Of a stretch of DNA of 12,321 nucleotides, positions 6,881-12,321 are shown piece after piece (position 1 is the first letter of the stretch; each line of letters opens with the position of its first letter). The notes under the pieces are model-generated. The model was not told the DNA's origin, searched no databases, and saw only the letters and a program-made list of their open reading frames with translations. The stretch comes from an uncultured Coriobacteriaceae bacterium (lineage in GTDB: Bacteria > Actinomycetota > Coriobacteriia > Coriobacteriales > Eggerthellaceae). Position numbers and translations under genes: made by a program. Location of the stretch: the NCBI GenBank assembly GCA_902767025.1, contig CACXFZ010000096.1:1-12321 (forward strand). The letters run 5' to 3'.

Positions 6881-7495
6881 CTACGAATCGCAGCTTGCCA
6901 CCGCAGCTGCGCATGCCTGCTTGTTGAGTTCCAGGAACCGGGGCTTCACCGACGCCGCCAGCGCCTCTTCCAGCTCCGAGAGCGTGATGCACCCGCGCAG
7001 ACCGCAGCCGCGGACGTTGGACAGGTGAACCGCCGCCGCGAGCATCGCGACGTTGAGCACCTTGGGATTCCCGACCTGCTCCACAATCGATTGGGCGTCG
7101 ATGACGGCCACGTTGGCGGCACGGCGCCGCAACTCCTGCAGGATGGCGGCCACGTCGTATTCGCTGCCCGCCAGGTTGGTCATGATGCTGGGAATGCCGG
7201 TGGTCGGCACCACCATCAGACCCGTCGCAGACAGGTACTCGAGCGCGCGCAGGCCCTCGCCGGGCTCGAGCGCGATGATGCAATCGGCCGTACCGCGGCT
7301 GACCAGCGGCGCATGCACCTGCTCGCCATCGTTTCCCATGCGTACATGGCCGAGCACGCTGCCGCCCCGCTGGGCCATGCCGATGGTCTCGGCGGTGCGC
7401 ACGTGCCAGCCCTTCGCCAGGGCCGCCTGGGCCAGTATGCGCGATGCGAGCACCGAGCCCTGGCCTCCCACGCCTGCTATGAGCACGTTGAGCAT
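6881..7495 (-). CDS. iorB: Indolepyruvate:ferredoxin oxidoreductase, beta subunit
   Basis: A 204-residue gamma/beta-type subunit of the 2-oxoacid:ferredoxin oxidoreductase superfamily. With IorA it converts aryl-pyruvates (indolepyruvate, phenylpyruvate and similar) plus CoA to aryl-acetyl-CoA, reducing ferredoxin. The N-terminal GVGGQG (8-13) and QRGGSV (42-47) are family signatures. The length matches known IorB proteins. The ATG at 7495 lies inside the end of iorA (19-base overlap) and has a GAAGGGGG stretch just upstream, so translation is likely coupled. The C-terminus is Cys/Ala-rich (LNKQACAAAVASC) with no recognised domain. Confidence 0.94.
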   Translation of the reverse strand: MLNVLIAGVGGQGSVLASRILAQAALAKGWHVRTAETIGMAQRGGSVLGHVRMGNDGEQVHAPLVSRGTADCIIALEPGEGLRALEYLSATGLMVVPTTGIPSIMTNLAGSEYDVAAILQELRRRAANVAVIDAQSIVEQVGNPKVLNVAMLAAAVHLSNVRGCGLRGCITLSELEEALAASVKPRFLELNKQACAAAVASCDS

Positions 7496-9396
7496 GGCGC
7501 ACCCCCCTTCTTGATGGCGCCGAAGGGACAGGTCGACGTGCACAGCCTGCATCCGGTGCACAGGCTCGCATCCACCCGCATGACGCGCGCGACGTTGCGC
7601 ACTTGCTCGTCTGGGGCGGCGTCCTGCGCTTCGTCGGGATCGCCCTGCACAGACGTCATCGACATGGCGGGGCAGCCCAGCGCCTTGATGCACGCCGAAC
7701 AGCCCGTGCACGCCTGCTCGTCGACCGTCACCGAGGCGTCGGGCCGCACCAGCTGGATGCACGGACCGGTGAAGATCACAGCGGAGGGACCCGCGAAGTC
7801 GATGGCCGTGGCTGCGGCCGAGACCGCTTCGTCGACGTCGAACGCGTTCGCCTTCACGACCAGGCCCACGCCCAGCGCCGAAAGCACCGCCTCGATGTCG
7901 AGCGGCGCGGATTGGCCGCCCATCAGCGTCGCACCCGTCCCGGGATGGGGCTGCGAGCCGGTCATGGCCGTCGTCGAGTTGTCGAGTACGACGAAGGTGA
8001 CGTCGTGCTGGTTGTACACCGCGTTGGCCACGCCGGTCAAACCGCTTGCGAAAAACGTCGAGTCGCCGATGAAGGCAACGCATTTCCTGCCGGGCTCGGC
8101 CACATGGAAGCCCTGGGCCATCGTAAGCCCCGCGCCCATGCACAGGCACGTGTCGATGGCATCGAGCGGCTTGGCGTTGCCCAAGGTGTAACACCCGATG
8201 TCGCCGCAGAGCACGGCGGGCTGCTTGTGCAAGGCCTTCTTCACTGCGTAGAAGCTGCCCCGGTGCGGGCACCCCGCGCAGAGCACCGGCGGACGCACGG
8301 GCGGCTCCACCGCCGTCCCGCCCTCGCCGGCTGCGGCCGCAGCTGCGGCGGCGTCCTCCACCCCGAAGAACGACGCCAGGCGCGCACGGCAGTCCTCGGT
8401 GGAGTTCTCGCCGCGTGCGAGCGTGGTGCCGTCGAGTTTGCCATGGACGCGCACGTCAAGGTGCTGCGCACCCGCAAGCTTGAGCAGCTCGTCTTCGAGC
8501 ACATGGTCGAGCTCTTCGAAGACGATGACTTCGTCCAGGCCGTTCAGGAAGTCGCGCACCGCGGCCGTGGGGAACGGATAGGGCGTGCCCACGTGCAGGA
8601 ACCGGTATGCCGGCAGCTCCATCGACGAGAGCGCATCGCGCACGTAGGCCGTGCTGACGCCTCCCGCCACGATGCCGCGCACCGCGCCGTCCCCCGTGCG
8701 TTCGCATGGGTTGAACGGCGTTTCGGAGAACTCCTGCGCCATCCGCGGCAGGCGCTCGTTAATTTCGCCATGGGCTTGGTAGGCGCGGCGGGGGAAGATG
8801 ATCCACTTGCTGTCGCGCTGGAACCCTTCGGGCGGCAACGCGCGCGCCTGGTAGCTGTCCGGCACGTCGAAGAACGCCGAAGCGTGGTTGATGCGCGTCG
8901 TGGGGCGGATGATGACCGGCGTGCCGTGGCGCTCAGACAGCTCGAAGGCATAGCCCATCATCTCGAAGCCCTCTTCGGGCGACGACGGATCGAGCACCGG
9001 CACCTTCGCGAACGAGGCGAAGCGCCGCGTGTCCTGCTCGGTCTGGCTCGAAATGGGGCCCGGGTCGTCGGCGACGAAGAGCACCAGCCCGCCTTTGATT
9101 CCCACGTAGTTCAAGCTCATCAGCGGGTCGCTTGCTACGTTCAAGCCCACCTGTTTGCAGGTGAACAGGCAGCGCGCACCGGCCATGCTGGCCCCCGCCA
9201 GCAGCTCGAGCGCCGCCTTTTCGTTGGTCGACCATTCCACATGGACGTCCTGCGCCGCCCCGCTGGCATGCAGCGCCGCAACGGTCTCCACCAGCTCGCT
9301 GGAGGGCGTGCCGGGATATCCGGCCACCACCCGCACGCCGGCCGCAAGTGCCGCATGGGCGAACGCGGCGTTGCCCATCAGCAGCTTCTTAGGCAT
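7477..9396 (-). CDS. iorA: Indolepyruvate:ferredoxin oxidoreductase, alpha subunit
   Basis: The 639-residue catalytic subunit, of normal family length. The N-terminal pyrimidine-binding domain starts with GYPGTPSSE (26-34). The TPP-binding domain has CAGCPHRG (373-380), GDIGCYTLG (398-406) and GDSTFFASG (444-452), followed by LDNSTTAMTG. Two C-terminal [4Fe-4S] sites are complete: C563-x2-C566-x2-C569-x5-C575 and C613-x2-C616-x2-C619-x3-C623. An eight-Ala run (349-356) lies in a linker after the transketolase-C-like part. The enzyme is cytoplasmic and oxygen-sensitive, as expected in an anaerobe fermenting aromatic amino acids. The start overlaps the end of purE by 8 bases, with AAGGA about 11 bases upstream. 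No separate promoter is seen, so expression probably depends on the purE transcript. Confidence 0.96.
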   Translation of the reverse strand: MPKKLLMGNAAFAHAALAAGVRVVAGYPGTPSSELVETVAALHASGAAQDVHVEWSTNEKAALELLAGASMAGARCLFTCKQVGLNVASDPLMSLNYVGIKGGLVLFVADDPGPISSQTEQDTRRFASFAKVPVLDPSSPEEGFEMMGYAFELSERHGTPVIIRPTTRINHASAFFDVPDSYQARALPPEGFQRDSKWIIFPRRAYQAHGEINERLPRMAQEFSETPFNPCERTGDGAVRGIVAGGVSTAYVRDALSSMELPAYRFLHVGTPYPFPTAAVRDFLNGLDEVIVFEELDHVLEDELLKLAGAQHLDVRVHGKLDGTTLARGENSTEDCRARLASFFGVEDAAAAAAAAGEGGTAVEPPVRPPVLCAGCPHRGSFYAVKKALHKQPAVLCGDIGCYTLGNAKPLDAIDTCLCMGAGLTMAQGFHVAEPGRKCVAFIGDSTFFASGLTGVANAVYNQHDVTFVVLDNSTTAMTGSQPHPGTGATLMGGQSAPLDIEAVLSALGVGLVVKANAFDVDEAVSAAATAIDFAGPSAVIFTGPCIQLVRPDASVTVDEQACTGCSACIKALGCPAMSMTSVQGDPDEAQDAAPDEQVRNVARVMRVDASLCTGCRLCTSTCPFGAIKKGGAPCSTCS

Positions 9397-9856
9397 GTGC
9401 CATGGATTCCTTGAACTCGGTTACCTTGGCGCGGTAGTCGTCGCTGCCCGTGCCCAGCATCTGGCATGCCAGGATGGCCGCGTTCTTCGCGCCGTTGATG
9501 GCCACGCAAGCCACCGGGACGCCGCTGGGCATCTGGACCATCGACAACAAGCTGTCGAGCCCGCCCAGATCGCTCGTCTTCATCGGGACGGCGATGACCG
9601 GGCAGGGCGTGTACGCCGCCACCACACCGCCCAGATGGGCGGCCTTGCCGGCCGCGGCCACGATCACGCGAATGCCGCGCTGCTCGGCCCCGCTTGCCCA
9701 TTCGTGCACCTCAAGGGGCTTGCGATGTGCGCTTGCCACCTTCACTTCGTAGGGGATGCCGAATTCGTCGAGCTGCGCCATGCACGGCTCCATCGCCGGC
9801 ATGTCGCTTTCCGATCCCATGATGATGCCCACTACAGGAGCTGCGTTCTCGCTCAT
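9389..9856 (-). CDS. purE: 5-(carboxyamino)imidazole ribonucleotide mutase (PurE)
   Basis: A 155-residue PurE, catalysing N5-CAIR to CAIR in de novo purine synthesis (or direct AIR carboxylation if it is the class II type). The nucleotide-binding GSESD (14-18), the catalytic SAHRKP (42-47, with H45) and GKAAHLGG (70-77, with H74) are present, followed by LDSLLSMVQMP. The HLGG context and the SLLSMVQMP stretch suit class I. The ATG at 9856 has AAGGAG about six bases upstream. No purK follows; the next gene is iorA, overlapping by 8 bases. Confidence 0.96.
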   Translation of the reverse strand: MSENAAPVVGIIMGSESDMPAMEPCMAQLDEFGIPYEVKVASAHRKPLEVHEWASGAEQRGIRVIVAAAGKAAHLGGVVAAYTPCPVIAVPMKTSDLGGLDSLLSMVQMPSGVPVACVAINGAKNAAILACQMLGTGSDDYRAKVTEFKESMAHA

Positions 9857-9892
9857 GCGCTCTCCTTGCGTCGTTGCTGTTGCGTTCGTGCA

Positions 9893-9898
9893 ATTGTA
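9893..9898 (-). promoter_or_regulatory. Probable -10 box of the purE-iorAB promoter
   Basis: TACAAT on the minus strand lies 36 bp before the purE start codon. Its context CTACAAT is the same as the -10-like box before ybaB. No clear -35 is seen. No purine-riboswitch-like leader fits in the short space. Confidence 0.45.
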
Positions 9899-9953
9899 GC
9901 ACCCGCACCCGGACGCGCCGCTGACCGGGCAGGCGCCCGTTGCGCCCCATGCG

Positions 9954-9979
9954 AAAACCGGGGGCCCGAAGGCCCCCGG
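9954..9979 (-). terminator. Intrinsic terminator of the DUF4013-like gene
   Basis: A perfect 9-bp GC stem (CCGGGGGCC with GGCCCCCGG) has a 4-nt loop, TTCG on the minus strand. It is followed by TTTTCGC on the minus strand, about 30 bp after the stop codon at 10008. It separates this gene from the purE promoter. Confidence 0.85.
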
Positions 9980-10007
9980 CGTCGAAGCGTGGCTGTTGTG
10001 GCGCTGC

Positions 10008-11558
10008 CTAGCGCGTGGCCGACCCGTCGCCCGAGTCGTTCAGGGCGTCCAGGTCGATCTTCTCCCAACGGGGGGCGGGCTTGGCCTCGAGCTTGTGGTG
10101 CATGTCGCGCGACGGGGCCTGGGCCTGCTCGGCATCGAAGGCTGAAGGCTGGGAGGCAGGTGCCGCAGCCGGGGTTTCGAGCGTGTCGAAAGGCTGGCTC
10201 ACGTCGGGATGCTGCGAGAACGGCTGGGTGGCAGCGGGCTGGCCGGCGGAGGGCTGGAACACCTGCGTCGTCTGGGCTTGGGTCGGTGTCGGAGTGGCAG
10301 CAGCCGCATCCATGGGAGCGGCAGGCTGGGCCGGTGCCGGATGCGCATTCGCGGTCGCCTGGGGATAGGGCTGCCCGGCCGGTGCCGCCTGGGGCGCCTG
10401 GCCGTAACCGGTGTAGGTGTTCTGCGCGGGCTGGGAGGCGGCGGCGTACGGGTCGGTCTGCGGGGCAGGGGCGCTCGCCTTCGCCTGGACCACCCAATCG
10501 GGAGCCTGGGTTGCCGGATACGCGGACGGATCGCTGGCCTGGTATGCGGCCGGATTGCCCGCCTGATACGCACCGGGCTGCGCCTGGCCGTAGGGGGCCT
10601 GCTGAGCTTGCTGCGGCTGGCCGTAGGGGGCTTGCTGGGCCTGCTGTGCCTGGCCAGGCTGGGCATAGGCGTTGTACTGGCCCTGCGCCGGCGCCTGCTG
10701 TGCCGTGTAGGCAGCCTGCGCCGCCTGGGCGCGCGTCTCGAAGGGCAGCGGGTCGTCCTGCCCGCCCCATGCGGGCACGTCGAACTGGCGCGTCCAGTAG
10801 CCGCCCGCGCGAGCGGACAGGATCTGCACGAACACGCCTGCCACCATCGTGAAGAATCCCACGACCAGCGACACGATCGCGAGCAGGCCCATCGAGGGGG
10901 CAAGAGCGGCCCAGAAACTGGGGTCGGACGCCAGGTATTCGAGGTCGGCGCCAGTCGACAGCTGGCCAGCGACGCTGGCGCCGCCGATCAGGAACACGAT
11001 CATGAACATGACGCCGAACACCATGCTGAGCACGAGGCCCATGATCAGGCTCACGAGCACGATCATGCCCACGATGCGGGCGATGCCGTTGGTGTCCTGG
11101 CGGATCATCTTCCAGATCTGCTTGACCTGGAAGCCAGGGCTCAAGCGGGCGTAGATGCTCATGCGCATGCAACCCACCAGCGCGAAAACGCCGCCTGCGA
11201 TGCTTGCAGCGAGCTGCAGCAGCTGGAGCAGCATCGAGCCGACCCCGCTGCCCGAGTAGGCGACGCCGGCGTACAGGGCGTAGAAGACCAGGGCGACCAG
11301 CGAGAACACGAACGAGATGACCAGGGCGAAGAATCCCCTGCTGTACAGGTTCCCGTCTTCGTTGCCGAAGATCTTCGCAGGCATCGGCGCATGGATGTTC
11401 CACGCTATGTCGCGCGCCCATCCGTACGCATAGCCGGCAATCACGATCTGGCCGAAGATGGGAATCATGCCGATCAGCGCCAGCAGGCACATCTTTCCGA
11501 ACCAGTTCGGCGAGTTCTTGATGTCCGACCACGCCGTAGAGAAATAACCAGCCTGCAT
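10008..11558 (-). CDS. DUF4013-like multi-spanning membrane protein with Q/A/P/Y-rich tail
   Basis: A 516-residue protein without an assigned function. The N-terminal half has hydrophobic segments at about 22-43, 76-98, 105-130, 160-197 (probably two) and 221-248. The segment KMCLLALIGMIPIFGQIVIAG with GWARDIAWN resembles DUF4013 proteins. Residues 276-475 are low-complexity, rich in Gln, Ala, Pro and Tyr, with an 11-residue repeat around PYGQPQQAQQA (311-321) and PYGQAQ (322-327). The protein ends in a conserved-looking charged segment, RWEKIDLDALNDSGDGS (497-513). The start at 11558 has AAAGGAG about seven bases upstream; an upstream in-frame start at 11582 lacks such a site. Topology suggests the tail is cytoplasmic, but this is uncertain. 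It is a single-gene unit with its own promoter and terminator. Confidence 0.85.
   Translation of the reverse strand: MQAGYFSTAWSDIKNSPNWFGKMCLLALIGMIPIFGQIVIAGYAYGWARDIAWNIHAPMPAKIFGNEDGNLYSRGFFALVISFVFSLVALVFYALYAGVAYSGSGVGSMLLQLLQLAASIAGGVFALVGCMRMSIYARLSPGFQVKQIWKMIRQDTNGIARIVGMIVLVSLIMGLVLSMVFGVMFMIVFLIGGASVAGQLSTGADLEYLASDPSFWAALAPSMGLLAIVSLVVGFFTMVAGVFVQILSARAGGYWTRQFDVPAWGGQDDPLPFETRAQAAQAAYTAQQAPAQGQYNAYAQPGQAQQAQQAPYGQPQQAQQAPYGQAQPGAYQAGNPAAYQASDPSAYPATQAPDWVVQAKASAPAPQTDPYAAASQPAQNTYTGYGQAPQAAPAGQPYPQATANAHPAPAQPAAPMDAAAATPTPTQAQTTQVFQPSAGQPAATQPFSQHPDVSQPFDTLETPAAAPASQPSAFDAEQAQAPSRDMHHKLEAKPAPRWEKIDLDALNDSGDGSATR
10584..10649 (-). repeat. Two tandem 33-bp repeats inside the Q/A/P/Y-rich tail
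   Basis: Two adjacent 33-bp copies (10584-10616 and 10617-10649) share CTGGCCGTAGGGGGC at the same place, with a few differences after that. They encode the 11-residue PYGQ...QQA unit of the DUF4013-like protein. The period is a multiple of three, so changes in copy number would keep the frame. Confidence 0.75.
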
Positions 11559-11605
11559 ACTTCGCTCCTTTGACTCCAACACAGATGGCAGTGCTCACAG
11601 CCACC

Positions 11606-11611
11606 AGTATA
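11606..11611 (-). promoter_or_regulatory. -10 box upstream of the DUF4013-like gene
   Basis: TATACT on the minus strand lies 47 bp before the start codon at 11558, the same hexamer as at the SRP RNA promoter. No -35 matching TTGACA is found 16-18 bp upstream. Confidence 0.5.
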
Positions 11612-11669
11612 CGGGCATCGTTGCAGCTGGCCCTGATGCGTTTCCATGCCGTTATATGTTGAAATGACC

Positions 11670-11697
11670 TTGACCTGAACGCACGGCATGGTAGAAT
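11670..11697 (+). promoter_or_regulatory. Promoter of the tRNA-Phe gene
   Basis: TTGACC (11670-11675) and TAGAAT (11692-11697) are separated by 16 bp. This is the best sigma-A-type match in the window and lies 31 bp before the tRNA. Confidence 0.75.
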
Positions 11698-11728
11698 AGC
11701 AAGCTGCTTTGGGATTCCAAGGCAATTT

Positions 11729-11804
11729 GGTCGGGTAGCTCAGTTGGTAGAGCAGGGGACTGAAAATCCCCGTGCCGAGGGTTCGAGTCCCCCTCCGACC
11801 ACCA
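11729..11804 (+). tRNA. tRNA-Phe (GAA anticodon)
   Basis: A 76-nt cloverleaf. The acceptor pairs GGTCGGG with CTCCGACC (with a G-T pair). The D arm contains TAGCTCAGTTGGTAGAGCA. The anticodon stem GGGGA/TCCCC holds the loop CTGAAAA with anticodon GAA at 11762-11764. The T arm contains GGTTCGAGTCC. The discriminator is A and the CCA end (11802-11804) is encoded. It has its own promoter and terminator and stands alone. Confidence 0.98.
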
Positions 11805-11811
11805 CAAACAG

Positions 11812-11838
11812 AAAGACCCCCGCCTTCGGGGGTCTTTT
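11812..11838 (+). terminator. Intrinsic terminator of tRNA-Phe
   Basis: A 10-bp stem (AAAGACCCCC with GGGGGTCTTT) has a six-base loop and ends in a TTTT run, starting 8 bp after the tRNA. The A-rich left side means it could also work on the opposite strand, though no gene runs into it from there within this window. Confidence 0.9.
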
Positions 11839-11898
11839 CTCTTCGATGACGCCGCTCAAGCCCGTCCAGGTGGAGCTAGCGGCCGCCGTTACCGCAAG

Positions 11899-11924
11899 CT
11901 TGACGGTTAGTTCACAACGTCAAG
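11899..11924. repeat. Perfect 7-bp inverted repeat upstream of the RNA leader
   Basis: CTTGACG (11899-11905) and CGTCAAG (11918-11924) form a perfect inverted repeat with a 12-bp spacer. The arm centres are about two helical turns apart, which suits a dimeric regulator. It lies just upstream of the proposed promoter of the RNA leader and DUF3800 gene. The left arm contains a TTGACG that could also be a -35. The rest of 11839-11951 shows nothing else I can support. Confidence 0.5.
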
Positions 11925-11951
11925 AAATTGCTTCTCGAATCTGCGTCGGCA

Positions 11952-11960
11952 TGATATAAA
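11952..11960 (+). promoter_or_regulatory. Extended -10 (TGATATAAA) of the leader/DUF3800 unit
   Basis: TG-A-TATAAA matches an extended -10 and would start transcription near 11965-11967, at the base of the first leader hairpin. An imperfect -35 (TTGCTT, 11928-11933) is 21 bp upstream, longer than normal, which an extended -10 can partly compensate. Confidence 0.45.
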
Positions 11961-11963
11961 CGC

Positions 11964-12014
11964 CTTGGTGGTCCGCAAGGGCTACCTCCAAGCGCCGGGG
12001 GCTTATCCCCCGGC
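11964..12014 (+). ncRNA. Two-hairpin structured RNA upstream of a DUF3800 gene
   Basis: Hairpin 1: CTTGG (11964-11968) pairs with CCAAG (11988-11992). A T-T mismatch follows, then GG/CC, and a TCC/GGG top capped by the GNRA tetraloop GCAA (11975-11978), with a CTA bulge at 11982-11984. Hairpin 2: GCCGGGGG (11994-12001) pairs with CCCCCGGC (12007-12014), with loop CTTAT, followed by AGCTTTTG. The second hairpin resembles an intrinsic terminator with a short U run. DUF3800 genes are known to be preceded by several classes of conserved RNA structures (the DUF3800 RNA motifs found by comparative genomics); this leader fits that pattern, but I cannot assign a class. It may act in cis on the gene or be a separate RNA partner. 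Confidence 0.6.
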
Positions 12015-12039
12015 AGCTTTTGTATTGAGGGGCCATTCG

Positions 12040-12321
12040 ATGCGCGAGCTGTCCATATTCGTAGACGAGAGCGGAGACAAGACCGATCACAGCCGATACT
12101 TCCTGCTTACCCTCGTGACGCATGACCAAAACGACGCTATCGGCGAGAAGATCTCCCACTACGAGCGCGCTCTGTCCGACGCCGACCTGCCCAACATACC
12201 GTTCCACTCCGAGCCTCTGCTTAACGGCCATAAGGAGTACGAACATCTGGAGCCAGGGCAGCGCAAGAAGCTTCTCGTAGCGTTCAACGTGCTCGTGCAA
12301 CGCCTTCCGATACGCTACAAG
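12040..12321 (+). CDS. DUF3800 domain protein, 3' part outside window
   Basis: Ninety-four codons are visible and the gene continues past the right edge. The start MRELSIFVDESGD, with the IFVDESGD signature at 6-13, is typical of DUF3800, a family of unknown function found in accessory and mobile regions. Its acidic DE motif suggests a nuclease-like fold. A second conserved-looking part is IPFHSEPLLNGHKEYEHL (53-70), followed by RQKK-type basic residues in a helix and LPIRYK. The ATG at 12040 has GAGGGG about seven bases upstream. It is preceded by a structured RNA leader and its own promoter and lies behind tRNA-Phe, a common integration hotspot. Whether it is a toxin, nuclease or defence protein is not known. 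Confidence 0.85.
   Translation, partial: MRELSIFVDESGDKTDHSRYFLLTLVTHDQNDAIGEKISHYERALSDADLPNIPFHSEPLLNGHKEYEHLEPGQRKKLLVAFNVLVQRLPIRYK

Noticed and set aside
9853..11604. 583-residue open frame overlapping the DUF4013-like gene
   Set aside because: Low-complexity shadow in another frame. It crosses a strong terminator and lacks a suitable ribosome-binding site.
11874..11901. NheI (GCTAGC), NotI (GCGGCCGC) and HindIII (AAGCTT) sites within about 25 bp, like a cloning polylinker
   Set aside because: GC-rich genomes contain such sites by chance, and no vector sequence surrounds them. Not enough to claim an artefact.
11920..12300. 126-residue minus-strand open frame at the right end
   Set aside because: Antisense shadow of the DUF3800 gene, which has the family signature and a ribosome-binding site.
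1..12321. CRISPR array, insertion sequence or prophage
   Set aside because: No regularly spaced repeats of suitable length, no transposase or integrase and no phage structural gene are visible.

Overview
The window looks like a chromosomal segment of a high-GC, anaerobic actinobacterium, most probably of the Coriobacteriia (Eggerthellaceae-like). This placement is an inference from the base composition, the indolepyruvate:ferredoxin oxidoreductase, the very Pro/Ala-rich DnaX and the overall protein style. No 16S gene or other taxonomic marker is present. Most of the window is housekeeping. The two ends carry accessory-type genes with unusual upstream DNA.

Layout: (1) 1-629, minus strand: the N-terminal part of an AAA+ ATPase that runs off the left edge, preceded by an AT-rich array of decamer repeats (642-699). 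(2) 807-6225, minus strand: SRP RNA -> dedA -> dnaX -> ybaB -> recR -> HD-domain dNTPase (dgt-like). This is the classical ffs-dnaX-ybaB-recR replication/repair neighbourhood, with a DedA membrane protein between the SRP RNA and dnaX and a dNTP triphosphohydrolase at the end. (3) 6361-6861, plus strand: a PAP2-type membrane phosphatase, transcribed divergently from the SRP RNA. (4) 6881-9856, minus strand: purE -> iorA -> iorB, with both junctions overlapping. This couples a purine biosynthesis enzyme to the oxygen-sensitive aryl-pyruvate:ferredoxin oxidoreductase. (5) 10008-11558, minus strand: a multi-spanning DUF4013-like membrane protein with a long Gln/Ala/Pro/Tyr-rich C-terminal tail and a strong intrinsic terminator. 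(6) 11670-11838, plus strand: tRNA-Phe(GAA) with its own promoter and terminator. (7) 11899-12321, plus strand: an inverted repeat, a short structured RNA leader (two hairpins, one with a GNRA loop) and the start of a DUF3800 protein that runs off the right edge.

The core genes fit together as DNA metabolism (clamp-loader subunits from dnaX, RecR in gap repair, YbaB as a nucleoid protein, and an HD-domain protein probably controlling dNTP levels) plus membrane homeostasis (DedA, PAP2). The best candidates for a poorly described system are the structured RNA plus DUF3800 gene at the right end and the helically phased decamer array before the AAA+ ATPase at the left end.
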